DNA from: Nodularia sp034931045
Lineage (GTDB): Bacteria; Cyanobacteriota; Cyanobacteriia; Cyanobacteriales; Nostocaceae
NCBI RefSeq assembly: GCF_034931045.1
Contig: NZ_JAYGHH010000001.1
Span: 1 to 64,000 of the forward strand
Direction: 5' to 3'
DNA length: 64,000 bases
Shown here: piece after piece, positions 17,543-26,019 of the stretch
How positions within the stretch are numbered: the stretch's first letter is position 1
Layout of the letters: each line of letters opens with the position of its first letter
Position numbers and translations under genes: made by a program
Notes under the pieces: generated by a model
Told to the model about the DNA's origin: nothing
The model's database searches: none
The model's input: only the letters and a program-made list of their open reading frames with translations

Positions 17543-20134
17543 TTAATCCATATTTTGCAACCCCATTGCAATTTTACTATGTTTCTCAATCTGCCCCATG
17601 ACTTGTTTTGCTCGTTGAATTACTACATCTGGTAAACCCGCTAACCTTCCGGCTTCAATACCATAGGATTTATCAGCACCCCCCGGCTGAACTTGGTGCA
17701 GAAAAATGATTCTGTCGGGTAATTCTTTCACTGTCACTTGATAATTAGCCACATTAGGAAGAATACTAGCCAATTCATTTAATTCATGATAGTGAGTAGC
17801 AAAAATTGTCCGCGCCCGAATATCTACAGCTATATATTCTGCAACCGCCCAAGCAATAGAAAGACCATCAAAAGTTGCTGTTCCTCTGCCAATTTCATCT
17901 AACAATACTAATGATTTAGCTGTAGCATGATTGAGAATATTTGCTGTTTCATTCATCTCCACCATAAAGGTAGATTGACCAGTCGCTAAATCATCCACAG
18001 CACCAACACGAGTAAAAATGCGATCGCACACTCCCAACTTAGCAAACCGCGCCGGCACAAAACTACCAATTTGCGCCATCAACTGAATCAACCCCACCTG
18101 ACGCAAATAACAACTCTTACCACTTGCATTCGGTCCAGTCAAAATCACTAAATCAGGTCTTTCCTCTGCGCCCTCTGCGCCTCTGTGGTTCGTTTCTTCC
18201 CTACCCAACTGAGTAGAATTAGGCACAAAAAACCCAGCCGGTAAAGACTGTTCCACCACCGGATGACGACCATCCACAATCATAATTCCCCGTCCCTCAA
18301 CCATTTCAGGACGACAATAACCTTGCTGTACAGCCAACTCAGCCAAACCACATAACACATCAGCCGCAGCTACAGCACGGGAAATATTGCGAATAATTTC
18401 CGCCTGTTCTCCTACCTCTTCCCGCAACTCCACAAAAATGTCATATTCCAACTGATTTAAATCATCCCGTGCTGTGAGAATCCGTGCTTCCCGTTCTTTC
18501 AACTCTGGGGTGATGTAACGTTCCTCATTCGTTAAAGTTTGCTTACGGATATAATTCCCAGGTACTTGGTCAGATTTAGAACGAGAAATACTAATGTAGT
18601 AACCAAAGGTTTTATTAAATCCTACCTTTAAATTAGGAATGCCAGTTTTTGCCCGTTCATCAACTTCTAAGTTAGCAATCCATTGTTGGTCTGATTCTAC
18701 CGTAGCTTTTCGCTCATCCAACATGGGATTCATCCCTGCACGAATTAAACCCCCTTCCTTAATATGTATGGGTGGCGACTCCACAAGATGGGCGTGTAAC
18801 TTTTGGGCTAATTCTGATAGTTCTACCGGGACTTTTTGCAAAGCTTTGAGGAAAGGCGATCGCGCATCAGTCACCAAGTGGGATAATTGTGGTAAGCGTG
18901 AGAGGGAGTCAGCCAAAGCAACTAAATCTTTAGCATTAGCAGTCCCAGAACCAGCCCTTCCCGTCAGCCGTTCCAAATCGTAAATCTGCCGTAACAATTG
19001 CCGCAAATCCTGACGCAGAGGTGTATTTTCTATCAACTCTTGGATGGTATTTTGACGCGCCCCAATGCCTTTAACATCAACTAGCGGTTGTAATAACCAC
19101 CGCCGCAACGCCCGTCCGCCCATCGCTGTGCTACTTCTATCTAATGCCCACAGCAAGGAACCGTGAAATGTGCCATCCCGGACTGTTTGCGTAATTTCCA
19201 GGTTACGACGAGTTTGATTATCAACAATTAAATAATCAGTAATTGTATAGGTGCGTAACCTTTGCAGAACCACTGGGTTGACTCTTTGCATATCTTCCAC
19301 ATATTCCAGCAGACCACCAGCCGCCCGCACAGCTAAAGGAAGATGATCACAACCGAGTCCTTCAAGCGATCGCAATTTGAATTTTTCTAGTAATTTGGAT
19401 CTAGCCTCACCTTGGGAAAAGGGAAGTTGCGATCGCAAGCTATAACAAAATGATGGTGGTAGACATTGGGGAAGATGGGGCGAAGTTTCACCGGGACGCA
19501 ACAAGCTACCCAAATCAGGGGCGTTAGTGGGAACCACCACCTCGGAAGGTTGCAACCGCATTAACTCTTGAGTCAGGTGTTCTAAATCACTACCTTGAGT
19601 TGTGAGAAATTCCCCTGTAGAGATATCTGCATAAGCTAAACCCCAATGATTCACCGCAATTACCACAGCCGCAAGGTAATTATTACGACTGGATTTTAAC
19701 ATTCCTTCTTCTAGCAAAGTTCCTGGTGTGAGGATACGCGTTACTTCACGCTTCACCAAACCCACAGCTTCTGATGCGTCTTCTACTTGGTCGCAAATGA
19801 CCACCGCATAGCCTTTTTCTACCAATTGAGTAGTGTAGCGTTCCCAGGCGTGATGGGGTACACCAGTCATAGCCACGCGACCAATTTCACCACCGTGTTT
19901 ACTGGTGAGAACAAGTTCTAATTCTCTGGAGACAGTTACAGCGTCTTGGAAAAAAGTTTCAAAAAAATCTCCTACCCGATACAGCAGCAAAGCATGAGGA
20001 TGTTTATCTTTAACTTCCACATAATGCTGATACATCTTACTCAGCTTACTGCGGTCTACCAATTGAGTATCGACGTGAGGCGTAGCAGGGATGTTGGGTT
20101 CCGTTGGTTGAGTTTCAAATTGAGAAGCAGTCAT
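17543..20134 (-). CDS. mutS: DNA mismatch repair protein MutS
   Basis: The roughly 863-residue protein (from the preferred ATG at 20134, MTASQFETQ; the upstream ATG at 20185 adds 17 residues) is a MutS1-type mismatch sensor. The N-terminal mismatch-binding domain has the F-x-E motif as RVGDFFETFFQDA. Connector, lever (TRRNLEITQTVRDG) and clamp regions follow, then the ATPase with Walker A TGPNASGKSCYLRQ, Walker B-like LVLLDEIGRGT and the ATHYHEL switch. A hydrophilic linker just before Walker A (GREETNHRGAEGAEERP) is encoded by a copy of the window's AACCACAGAGGCGCAGAGG repeat, read in frame. No mutL is nearby. The gene is monocistronic. Confidence 0.95.
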   Translation of the reverse strand: MTASQFETQPTEPNIPATPHVDTQLVDRSKLSKMYQHYVEVKDKHPHALLLYRVGDFFETFFQDAVTVSRELELVLTSKHGGEIGRVAMTGVPHHAWERYTTQLVEKGYAVVICDQVEDASEAVGLVKREVTRILTPGTLLEEGMLKSSRNNYLAAVVIAVNHWGLAYADISTGEFLTTQGSDLEHLTQELMRLQPSEVVVPTNAPDLGSLLRPGETSPHLPQCLPPSFCYSLRSQLPFSQGEARSKLLEKFKLRSLEGLGCDHLPLAVRAAGGLLEYVEDMQRVNPVVLQRLRTYTITDYLIVDNQTRRNLEITQTVRDGTFHGSLLWALDRSSTAMGGRALRRWLLQPLVDVKGIGARQNTIQELIENTPLRQDLRQLLRQIYDLERLTGRAGSGTANAKDLVALADSLSRLPQLSHLVTDARSPFLKALQKVPVELSELAQKLHAHLVESPPIHIKEGGLIRAGMNPMLDERKATVESDQQWIANLEVDERAKTGIPNLKVGFNKTFGYYISISRSKSDQVPGNYIRKQTLTNEERYITPELKEREARILTARDDLNQLEYDIFVELREEVGEQAEIIRNISRAVAAADVLCGLAELAVQQGYCRPEMVEGRGIMIVDGRHPVVEQSLPAGFFVPNSTQLGREETNHRGAEGAEERPDLVILTGPNASGKSCYLRQVGLIQLMAQIGSFVPARFAKLGVCDRIFTRVGAVDDLATGQSTFMVEMNETANILNHATAKSLVLLDEIGRGTATFDGLSIAWAVAEYIAVDIRARTIFATHYHELNELASILPNVANYQVTVKELPDRIIFLHQVQPGGADKSYGIEAGRLAGLPDVVIQRAKQVMGQIEKHSKIAMGLQNMD
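18159..18200 (-). repeat. interspersed repeat embedded in frame in mutS
   Basis: On the minus strand this reads GAAACGAACCACAGAGGCGC followed by AGAGGGCGCAGAGG, the same repeat as at 28637-28668 and 13943-13979. Inside mutS it is read as about fourteen codons (residues REETNHRGAEGAEER) in the variable linker directly before the ATPase. The frame and both flanking motifs are intact. Confidence 0.8.
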
Positions 20135-20185
20135 AGATGCTAAGGGTGATGCACGGAGATTCCACAATACCTGATGATAACCCAT

Positions 20186-20516
20186 CGCTCAAACTTTTGT
20201 TATCTTAAAGCCTACTAATAAAATAACGGGTTTCCATGTATCGGCGAGGATGACTATAGAAACAAGTCTCATCTGAGCCAGAACGCTGCGCTCGATTTAT
20301 TGCTGGTGCGATCGCCCAACTGACACATAATAATACTTCTCGCCAGAAGCTACTTTATGTAGAGAATGTTGCCCTCATGCGTTAGTGGTCTGCACGTCAA
20401 GCTGCCAAATTAAAGAAGAATGATTGCAGTCTAACGGCATAGCTCACCCGCCGCAAGTCACTTTGGGCAGTCACGAATAGTGTAGCAGCAGTCAGGTGAA
20501 ACAACGAACAAGCCTA
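20186..20516 (+). pseudogene. spacer with a possible decayed coding remnant
   Basis: The 330 bases upstream of mutS contain one forward frame (20275-20505) that reads as protein-like text (EPERCARFIAGAIAQLTHNN and on to LLYVENVALM), interrupted by in-frame stops near 20382 and 20442. I do not recognise the family, though such remnants often come from transposases. The identification is weak and the stretch may be plain non-coding sequence. Confidence 0.25.
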
Positions 20517-20936
20517 TTATACTTGCCAGAAATCAAGTGCACCTTTTGGCAATTTGGCAAGCACTCGATCAAAGGCTTTCTCATCTACGTGTCGTCTTAG
20601 GGCAGCAGCTACATCTCTAATTGCTGTTTCAGTAGAAAAATTGTGTTCCCCACGCAATGATTTTACTTCCCTCATCATCTCTTCACGATCTTCAAAAGAC
20701 TTTTGCGGCTCATTCGTATCCCAGTCAGTAACAAAAAGTGACCTCAAGCAAATCGGCAGTATATTTGCAAAAGCTATTGCATCTTTAGTGGAAAGCCTGC
20801 GGCGAAACGTTTGAAAGACCCCTTGAGTCATTGTGTAAGTTACGTGTGTACTCCATAACCCTGCTATGTCGCGTGCATCTACCAAATACCTATAGAAATC
20901 ATCTGAAGCACGCTGGTATTCTGCGGGTACTGGCAT
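20517..20936 (-). CDS. DUF2267 family protein
   Basis: The 139-residue product shows the two-lobed DUF2267 pattern. The first half has GVFQTFRRRLSTKDAIAFAN followed by LPICLRSLFVTDW. The second half has TAIRDVAAALRRHVDEKAFDRVLAKLPKGALDFWQ. Proteins of this family are small helical bundles of unknown function. The start is set by a strong Shine-Dalgarno, AAAGGAGG, five bases before the ATG at 20936. A longer frame reaching 20999 would overlap the neighbouring gene and lacks such a site. It follows the truncated PIN-like gene but has its own ribosome site and may be an unrelated neighbour. Confidence 0.75.
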   Translation of the reverse strand: MPVPAEYQRASDDFYRYLVDARDIAGLWSTHVTYTMTQGVFQTFRRRLSTKDAIAFANILPICLRSLFVTDWDTNEPQKSFEDREEMMREVKSLRGEHNFSTETAIRDVAAALRRHVDEKAFDRVLAKLPKGALDFWQV

Positions 20937-20995
20937 AATATCCTCCTTTACGTTTGATTTATTTTTGCATAATGTACTCAATTTATCGGCAAAAA

Positions 20996-21199
20996 TCAAA
21001 ATTTTGGCTTATGATTACTATTTTCTATAATTGTCGCTAATGGCAGTATAAACTGCGTACCTTGTTCCTGTTCTAATTGAAAACAGGCTTCAACCCTGCT
21101 TTTATCCCATTTATCATTATCAGTACCGCAAGTTTCTTTACCAGGAACAGCTAAATAAACGCAGAGTATTGATGTATCAATAATTAGAACCTTTTGCAT
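20996..21199 (-). pseudogene. PIN-like partner of the AAA ATPase, C-terminally truncated
   Basis: The 67 codons begin MQKVLIIDTSILCVYL, a PIN-type first strand with the D-T-S acidic turn, then reach FILPLATIIENSNH, which looks like the second strand/helix carrying the conserved glutamate. The frame stops right after (KPKF-stop), so the later strands with the remaining acidic residues of a PIN nuclease are missing. The ATG at 21199 lies 8 bases after the stop of the AAA ATPase gene, implying one transcript. I infer a truncated effector. A naturally short protein is possible but would lack a complete PIN active site. Confidence 0.6.
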
Positions 21200-21207
21200 A
21201 TTGTGTT

Positions 21208-22455
21208 TTACTTATTCTCAGAAAGGCTCTTTTCAATTGCTCCTTTGGTGGCTAGTTTACCCAAAGTACCTGATGCTAGTAACAAAGGAAGATTATCAAT
21301 TTCTTCTAAAATAGTAAGTTTACTTTCTCCTGTCTCTGAATCTCGATGTGCGACAACTACAAACGGGACTATTTCAGGGCCTAAAGCATCCAGTAAGGCT
21401 GGGTTATGGGTAGTAATTAGAATATCAATATTTCGTTTGCTGCCAATTTCTCGGAGTATTTTGACAAGTAATTTAGCACGGGAGGGATGCAAACCATTAT
21501 CTATTTCTTCAATTACCAGTTGACTACCTTCTGGGCGAGTGAGTAGTGCTGTCAGAATTGCTAGAAAGCGTAGAGTACCATCTGACATACTCCTAGCATC
21601 AATTTCTGTAATATCTCCAGGTTGCCATTCTTCCTGACAGTAGAGCATAGCATCTATGCCAAACCTACCTACTTTTTCTGCCCAAACTTTTTTAATATCA
21701 CCTTCTGGTAAATCTTTGATGTAATCAGACAGTGCTGATTCAACTTCTTCTTTTTCCTTATCAGATAAACCTGCTAGTACACCAGCTATATTTGCAGCAT
21801 CACTTTCTAGAGTATCAGAAAGTCGTGAATAATCACGCATTTTAGAAGGTATGGGATTGAGAATAAAAATTTTTTCTAAAGTTGATACTACCAACCTATT
21901 TATTGTATTTCTTACAGGCATATAGTCATTTTTATATTTTTCATAAAAATTATCAAGGTCAAATTTTTGGTTTAGTTCAGGCAATGAATTAATAAATTGC
22001 TTGAAGGAGCTAAGTTCAGCAGGAGAATAAAATAATCCTGCTCCATTTCTGTTGTTAAAACTGAAATTTTTGATATCTAATGTTATCTTTTCATTCAAGA
22101 TTTGAATGTCAATAGATTCTTCTATCACTCTCACATGAGCTTGGGTTTCTATTTTAATAACATATAAATAATCTGTTGTTTCATCCTCACCCTGTACTAA
22201 AGCCTTTAATGTAAATTGAGATTCTGGTTTACGAGCAGCCCACTCTACACCACCTCGAATAGGAGAAAGCGTTTTATCTCCTGCTAAAGCAGCTTCAATA
22301 TTTTCACCTTGCACTATCCTTTGCAAAAATTCCAACGCTTCAACGACATTAGACTTCCCACTGGCGTTAGTACCAATTAGAACAGTCAAAGGGTCAAGGG
22401 GAAGCTCCGCATAACGGAAACTTTTCCAATTCTCCAGGATGAGTTGCTTCAGCAT
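21208..22455 (-). CDS. AAA family ATPase (AAA_21/OLD-like), putative defence module sensor
   Basis: The 415-residue ABC/SMC-like ATPase has MLKQLILENWKSF (the usual RecF/OLD start), Walker A GTNASGKSNVVEAL at about 30-43, a signature-like ARSMSDGTLRFLAIL, Walker B QLVIEEIDNGLHPSRA and the H-loop ITTHNPALLDAL. It has no TOPRIM domain of its own. The start ATG at 22455 is preceded by GGAG at 6 bases; the track-style upstream TTG is unnecessary. It is the first gene of a pair with the PIN-like ORF at 21199. Such ATPase-nuclease pairs are common in anti-phage or abortive-infection loci. That function is inferred from architecture and context only. Confidence 0.8.
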   Translation of the reverse strand: MLKQLILENWKSFRYAELPLDPLTVLIGTNASGKSNVVEALEFLQRIVQGENIEAALAGDKTLSPIRGGVEWAARKPESQFTLKALVQGEDETTDYLYVIKIETQAHVRVIEESIDIQILNEKITLDIKNFSFNNRNGAGLFYSPAELSSFKQFINSLPELNQKFDLDNFYEKYKNDYMPVRNTINRLVVSTLEKIFILNPIPSKMRDYSRLSDTLESDAANIAGVLAGLSDKEKEEVESALSDYIKDLPEGDIKKVWAEKVGRFGIDAMLYCQEEWQPGDITEIDARSMSDGTLRFLAILTALLTRPEGSQLVIEEIDNGLHPSRAKLLVKILREIGSKRNIDILITTHNPALLDALGPEIVPFVVVAHRDSETGESKLTILEEIDNLPLLLASGTLGKLATKGAIEKSLSENK

Positions 22456-22513
22456 AATCAACTCCAATACTCTAAACTTTTTCTTACTTATACCAATTCT
22501 ACGAACACAAAGA

Positions 22514-22543
22514 TCCCCGACTTCTTTAAGAAGTCGGGGATCT
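22514..22543. terminator. strong hairpin (dispersed terminator-like inverted repeat)
   Basis: ATCCCCGACTTCTT and AAGAAGTCGGGGAT form a near-perfect 14-bp stem with almost no loop. The related sequence ATCCCCAACTTCTTTAAAAAGTCGGGGAT occurs at 25203-25231 after the sugar dehydrogenase, so this is a repeated hairpin often found after cyanobacterial genes. Here it lies upstream of the minus-strand AAA gene, so it may be a mobile palindrome rather than that gene's terminator. Confidence 0.6.
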
Positions 22544-22569
22544 GATCCTCTTGTGAATCTACAAAACCT

Positions 22570-22659
22570 TTACATCAGTTTCAAATCGGTGTATTTAGCC
22601 AAAATATCATCAGATGTTAGGGTATCGCCTTCAGCTTGGGGAGTCCAAAGCACTTCAAT
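22570..22659 (-). pseudogene. C-terminal remnant of a DUF1517-like protein
   Basis: On the minus strand 29 codons read IEVLWTPQAEGDTLTSDDIL and on to a LKLM-stop, closely resembling the conserved C-terminus (V-L-W-T-P-Q-..-D-T-L-T) of cyanobacterial DUF1517 proteins as I remember them. Upstream the similarity ends abruptly in non-coding sequence containing a HIP1 site. Only the last codons of a former gene remain. The rest of 22660-23059 shows no gene. Confidence 0.55.
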
Positions 22660-23059
22660 CGCTCAAACATATAACGTGATATGGAGCTTAAGAGGCGATC
22701 GCTCAAACTTTTGTCATTTTTTCTGTTAAAGTTGTGAACAGGCAGTTTCCCCGTTGCATACCACTACCTTTTCAGAATGTCTCCCCCAAGGCTTCAGGGA
22801 CTGGGCTAGAGAGAAGTAAAAATTCCTTTGCAGGTTGAGGATGGGCGTTTGTGTAACGTGTCCGCAGCCCCACAGGAGGCGATCGCATCTGCCCAGGTTT
22901 TATGAGTTAATGGTTGAGTAGTAGTTGCTATATTTTTCATGGGAAAGGGAGAATATGAGAAAAAAACTGACCCCATGCTAAAAAATTTCCGCAGCTCTAC
23001 AACTAACGATATATTTTTTAAATCTAACCCAGACAAAATCACTGTTTTTTGTTGAATCT

Positions 23060-23872
23060 ATGAAGTCTTATTTAGCCGCCGCTATTCAAATGACCAGTGT
23101 ATCCAATTTACACAAAAACTTAGTCCAGGCAGAAGAACTGATTGATCTGGCTGTGCGTCGAGGTGCTGAATTAGTGGGATTACCAGAAAACTTTTCTTTT
23201 ATGGGAGAAGAGAAAGACAAACTGGCACAAGCAGACGAAATTTACCGTGAATCTGCCCAATTTCTCAAAAAAATGGCACAGCGCTACCAAGTTACCATTT
23301 TGGGCGGTAGCTTTCCAGTGCCGGTAGAGAACACAGGCAAGGTTTATAACACGACAATTCTGATTGACCCCAGTGGCGAAGAACTCTCCCGCTACTATAA
23401 AGTACACTTATTTGATGTTAACGTCCCTGACGGCAACACCTATCAAGAATCTAGCACCGTCGTAGCTGGTGAGGAACTCCCCACAGTTTATTTCTCAGAA
23501 CACCTTGGTAATATCGGACTTTCTGTTTGCTATGATGTCCGCTTTCCAGAATTGTATCGACATCTGTCAGATAAAGGAGCTGATGTCATGTTTGTCCCGG
23601 CGGCCTTTACAGCTTTCACTGGCAAAGACCATTGGCAAGTATTATTACAAGCAAGAGCCATTGAAAATACTGCCTACGTAATTGCACCTGCTCAAACTGG
23701 CAACAACTACGACCGTCGCCACACCCACGGACACGCGGTAATCATTGACCCTTGGGGTGTCATTTTAGCTGATGCTGGTGAAAAACCAGGAATTGCGATC
23801 GCGGAAATCAAACCCTCTCGCTTAGAACAAGTCCGCCGCCAAATGCCTTCTCTAGAACATCGAGTATTCTAA
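23060..23872 (+). CDS. carbon-nitrogen hydrolase (Nit/deaminated glutathione amidase type)
   Basis: The 270-residue nitrilase-superfamily enzyme shows the complete catalytic triad. The glutamate is in LVGLPENFSF (about 42), the lysine in RYYKVHLFDVNVPD (about 115) and the nucleophilic cysteine in LSVCYDVRFPELYR (about 155). The sequence matches the Nit1/Nit2 branch, whose members hydrolyse deaminated glutathione or omega-amides as metabolite repair enzymes. It is cytosolic, with no signal peptide. It precedes the sugar dehydrogenase gene by 94 bases in the same direction, with a repeat-like GGCGCGATTCATCGCGTCTC between them, so co-transcription is uncertain. Confidence 0.88.
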   Translation: MKSYLAAAIQMTSVSNLHKNLVQAEELIDLAVRRGAELVGLPENFSFMGEEKDKLAQADEIYRESAQFLKKMAQRYQVTILGGSFPVPVENTGKVYNTTILIDPSGEELSRYYKVHLFDVNVPDGNTYQESSTVVAGEELPTVYFSEHLGNIGLSVCYDVRFPELYRHLSDKGADVMFVPAAFTAFTGKDHWQVLLQARAIENTAYVIAPAQTGNNYDRRHTHGHAVIIDPWGVILADAGEKPGIAIAEIKPSRLEQVRRQMPSLEHRVF

Positions 23873-23966
23873 ATACAAATACAGGCGCGATTCATCGCGT
23901 CTCTACAAAAATGCAGGTAGTAGCTTTAGCCGCACCTGCATCCAAGAAGTTTCATTAAGATTTATC

Positions 23967-25184
23967 ATGAAGCTACCAAAAACTATCAAACTGTTGATCA
24001 GTCTTAGCCTCATGGGGCTTGTGTCTTGCAACGGTACACCAACCGAATCAATCGACAGCCAAACCACATCACCAGTAAATGCTACATCTGTATCTTCGGA
24101 AACTCCAGCCTGTAAATTTGTCACAAACGGTGTTGGTTCTCCAGGAAAAGTGCAAGTTAAAGCTGAGGAAGTAGTTACAGGTTTAGAAGTTCCTTGGGGA
24201 ATTGCCTTTTTACCCAATGACAAAATGCTGGTGACAGAAAGACCAGGCCGGGTGAGATTGGTGGAAAATGGAGAATTAAAGCCCCCTATTGCTACCGTCA
24301 ATGTTACCGCTTCCGGTGAAGGTGGATTACTGGGAATTGCCACACACCCAGATTTTGCCACTAACCGATTTTTCTACTTATACTACACCACAGATAAAAA
24401 CGGCTCGCCAGTCAACCGAGTTGAACGTTGGCAATTATCCTCAGATGGATTAACTGCATCATTAGACAGAATTATTATCGACGATATTCCAGCCGCAATA
24501 TTTCATAACGGTGGTCGTTTGCGTTTTGGCCCAGATGGAATGCTTTATATTGGCACTGGTGATGCTAGAGAACCGCAACTTTCCCAAAATGTTGAGAGTT
24601 TAGCAGGTAAGATTCTGCGCTTAACTCCAGATGGAAACATTCCCACAGATAATCCATTTCCCAATAATCCCGTTTTTATTACAGGGATTCGCAATACCCA
24701 AGGTTTTGATTGGTATAATCCATCAACGCTATTTGTGACAGACCACGGCCCCAGTGGAGAATTAGGCAGAAGAGGTGAAGACAAAGTTTCTGTACTCCAA
24801 GCTGGTGATAATATGGGCTGGCCGGCTGTGGAAAATTGTGAGGCTGAAGCAGAGTTTGTTCGTCCTTCATTGGTTTGGCGTGAAGCTGCACCTCCAGGCG
24901 GAGCAGCAATTTATACTGGAGATTCTATTCCAGAGTGGAAAGGTAATTTAATTATTGGTACTTTGCGTTCCCGACATCTGCATAGAGTTGTATTTGACTC
25001 AGATAACCCCAGTCAAGTGCTAACTCATGAAGTGTATTTTCCAGGAAATTCCCCCAATGGTTTTGGGCGTATTAGGGATGTAATTATGGGGACAGATGGT
25101 GAGTTATACATCACTACGAGTAATTGTGATGGTCGCGGTAATTGTCCCCAAGATCAAGATAAAATTATCCGCATTACGCAATAA
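23967..25184 (+). CDS. PQQ-dependent sugar dehydrogenase-like lipoprotein
   Basis: The 405-residue protein begins with a lipoprotein signal peptide (MKLPKTIKLLISLSLMGLVSC; lipobox L-V-S-C with the cysteine at about 21), so it is exported and lipid-anchored. The mature part is a six-bladed beta-propeller of the glucose/sorbosone dehydrogenase family. It has VPWGIAFLPNDKMLVTERPGR, GGLLGIATHPDF, HNGGRLRFGPDGMLYIGTGD, NTQGFDW and DHGPSGELGRRGEDKV. The conserved histidine (in H-N-G-G-R) and arginine positions that contact PQQ and sugar in soluble glucose dehydrogenase are present. No PQQ biosynthesis gene is in the window, so the cofactor state is unknown. Confidence 0.85.
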   Translation: MKLPKTIKLLISLSLMGLVSCNGTPTESIDSQTTSPVNATSVSSETPACKFVTNGVGSPGKVQVKAEEVVTGLEVPWGIAFLPNDKMLVTERPGRVRLVENGELKPPIATVNVTASGEGGLLGIATHPDFATNRFFYLYYTTDKNGSPVNRVERWQLSSDGLTASLDRIIIDDIPAAIFHNGGRLRFGPDGMLYIGTGDAREPQLSQNVESLAGKILRLTPDGNIPTDNPFPNNPVFITGIRNTQGFDWYNPSTLFVTDHGPSGELGRRGEDKVSVLQAGDNMGWPAVENCEAEAEFVRPSLVWREAAPPGGAAIYTGDSIPEWKGNLIIGTLRSRHLHRVVFDSDNPSQVLTHEVYFPGNSPNGFGRIRDVIMGTDGELYITTSNCDGRGNCPQDQDKIIRITQ

Positions 25185-25202
25185 AATTAGCAAGAGGCTC
25201 AT

Positions 25203-25231
25203 ATCCCCAACTTCTTTAAAAAGTCGGGGAT
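25203..25231 (+). terminator. terminator-like hairpin
   Basis: ATCCCCAACTTCTTTAAAAAGTCGGGGATCTTTA forms a 12-13 bp stem with one mismatch, 18 bases after the sugar dehydrogenase stop codon, and is a relative of the 22514 hairpin. The position suits transcript termination, though the U-tract is weak. Confidence 0.6.
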
Positions 25232-25263
25232 CTTTATTGAATATGGCTATATTTTGCATCAAG

Positions 25264-25866
25264 CTAAGACTCAGAATTTAGCTGTAATTGGCTAGGATTA
25301 NNNNNNNNNNNNNNNNNNNNNNNNNGTTTCATAAAACTATCAAAGGCATACCATGCCAAAACATACCAAGGAATAATTTCTAGTTGCAAACCTTTAACTA
25401 GAATTTGTCTCACAGCCAACATACTCAGGCCTAGAGGGAAAATAAAGCGTAAATCAACTTCACCGCTTGTCGCCTGTTCAAATCGTTTATTTAAGTTAAT
25501 GACTGCACGTTTCACGTCCTCTGCTGCTTCGGAGTTACCCTCAGTAATATCAGCAAAAGTCACGTCTAAATCTAGTAGTGTTGTCAGCACATTTTCTAAG
25601 GTAGAATTTTTACCATCATAGTTGATGATCATACTACCAGAATTAACATTTGTTCGTACTTGAATGATCTGAGATTGTGCCTTGAGGACATTAGTAATAC
25701 GTTGCATTTCTCTAGGATGACGATGAGGTGGAGAAATTTTCAAACGTAGTCTTCCGGGAGTATTACTAACGATTTTAGTTGATATCGGTTTAGCTGTGGT
25801 TTTGAAACTTGCTTTTTCCAGAACTTTGGCTAACTTAGTGAGATTACCATGACTATTTGTTAACAC
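25264..25866 (-). CDS. HMA_2-type domain protein (contains assembly gap)
   Basis: The roughly 200-residue protein is interrupted near its C-terminus by 25 Ns (25301-25325), so the true length is uncertain. Residues about 30-100 form an HMA-like ferredoxin fold with the S-N-T-P-G-R-L-R-L-K motif and no CxxC. A charged region follows, then a hydrophobic segment (FIFPLGLSMLAVRQILV). The same P-G-R-[LIV]-R signature occurs in the P-ATPase at 26375 and twice in the protein at 29139, tying the genes together. It probably acts at the membrane with the ATPase. It is the last gene of a minus-strand cluster; a palindromic element separates it from DUF5132. Confidence 0.65.
   Translation of the reverse strand: MLTNSHGNLTKLAKVLEKASFKTTAKPISTKIVSNTPGRLRLKISPPHRHPREMQRITNVLKAQSQIIQVRTNVNSGSMIINYDGKNSTLENVLTTLLDLDVTFADITEGNSEAAEDVKRAVINLNKRFEQATSGEVDLRFIFPLGLSMLAVRQILVKGLQLEIIPWYVLAWYAFDSFMKXXXXXXXXXNPSQLQLNSES
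25301..25325. other. assembly gap (25 N)
   Basis: This is a run of exactly 25 Ns inside the C-terminal coding part of the HMA_2 protein. The same length is used at 41198-41222, which suggests a fixed-size placeholder rather than a measured distance. Confidence 0.95.
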
Positions 25867-25897
25867 ACTGTAGCCCTCCTAAATAATATTTCTGCTC

Positions 25898-25997
25898 GTA
25901 GTGAGGACTTTAGTCCTCTCAGGACTTACGCAAGACGAGAGTTTCAAGGAGTTCCGGCGTTAGTCCTATTGATTTTGAGGACTGAAGTCCTCACTAC
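25898..25997. repeat. 100-bp palindrome-ended element (MITE-like)
   Basis: The left arm GTAGTGAGGACTTTAGTCCTC (25898-25918) is the inverse complement of the right arm (25977-25997) with one mismatch. Each arm is itself palindromic (GAGGACTTTAGTCCTC). Between the arms is the GGACTTACGCAAGACGAGAG repeat also seen as a fragment at 3104. It has the form of a small non-autonomous element and no coding potential. Confidence 0.8.
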
Positions 25998-26019
25998 AAA
26001 CTTTTAATTCATGGCTAAT

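Noticed and set aside
22806..23042. A 78-residue minus-strand frame before the nitrilase gene
   Set aside because: Low-complexity, HIP1-containing text without a ribosome site. It overlaps the likely promoter region of the next gene.
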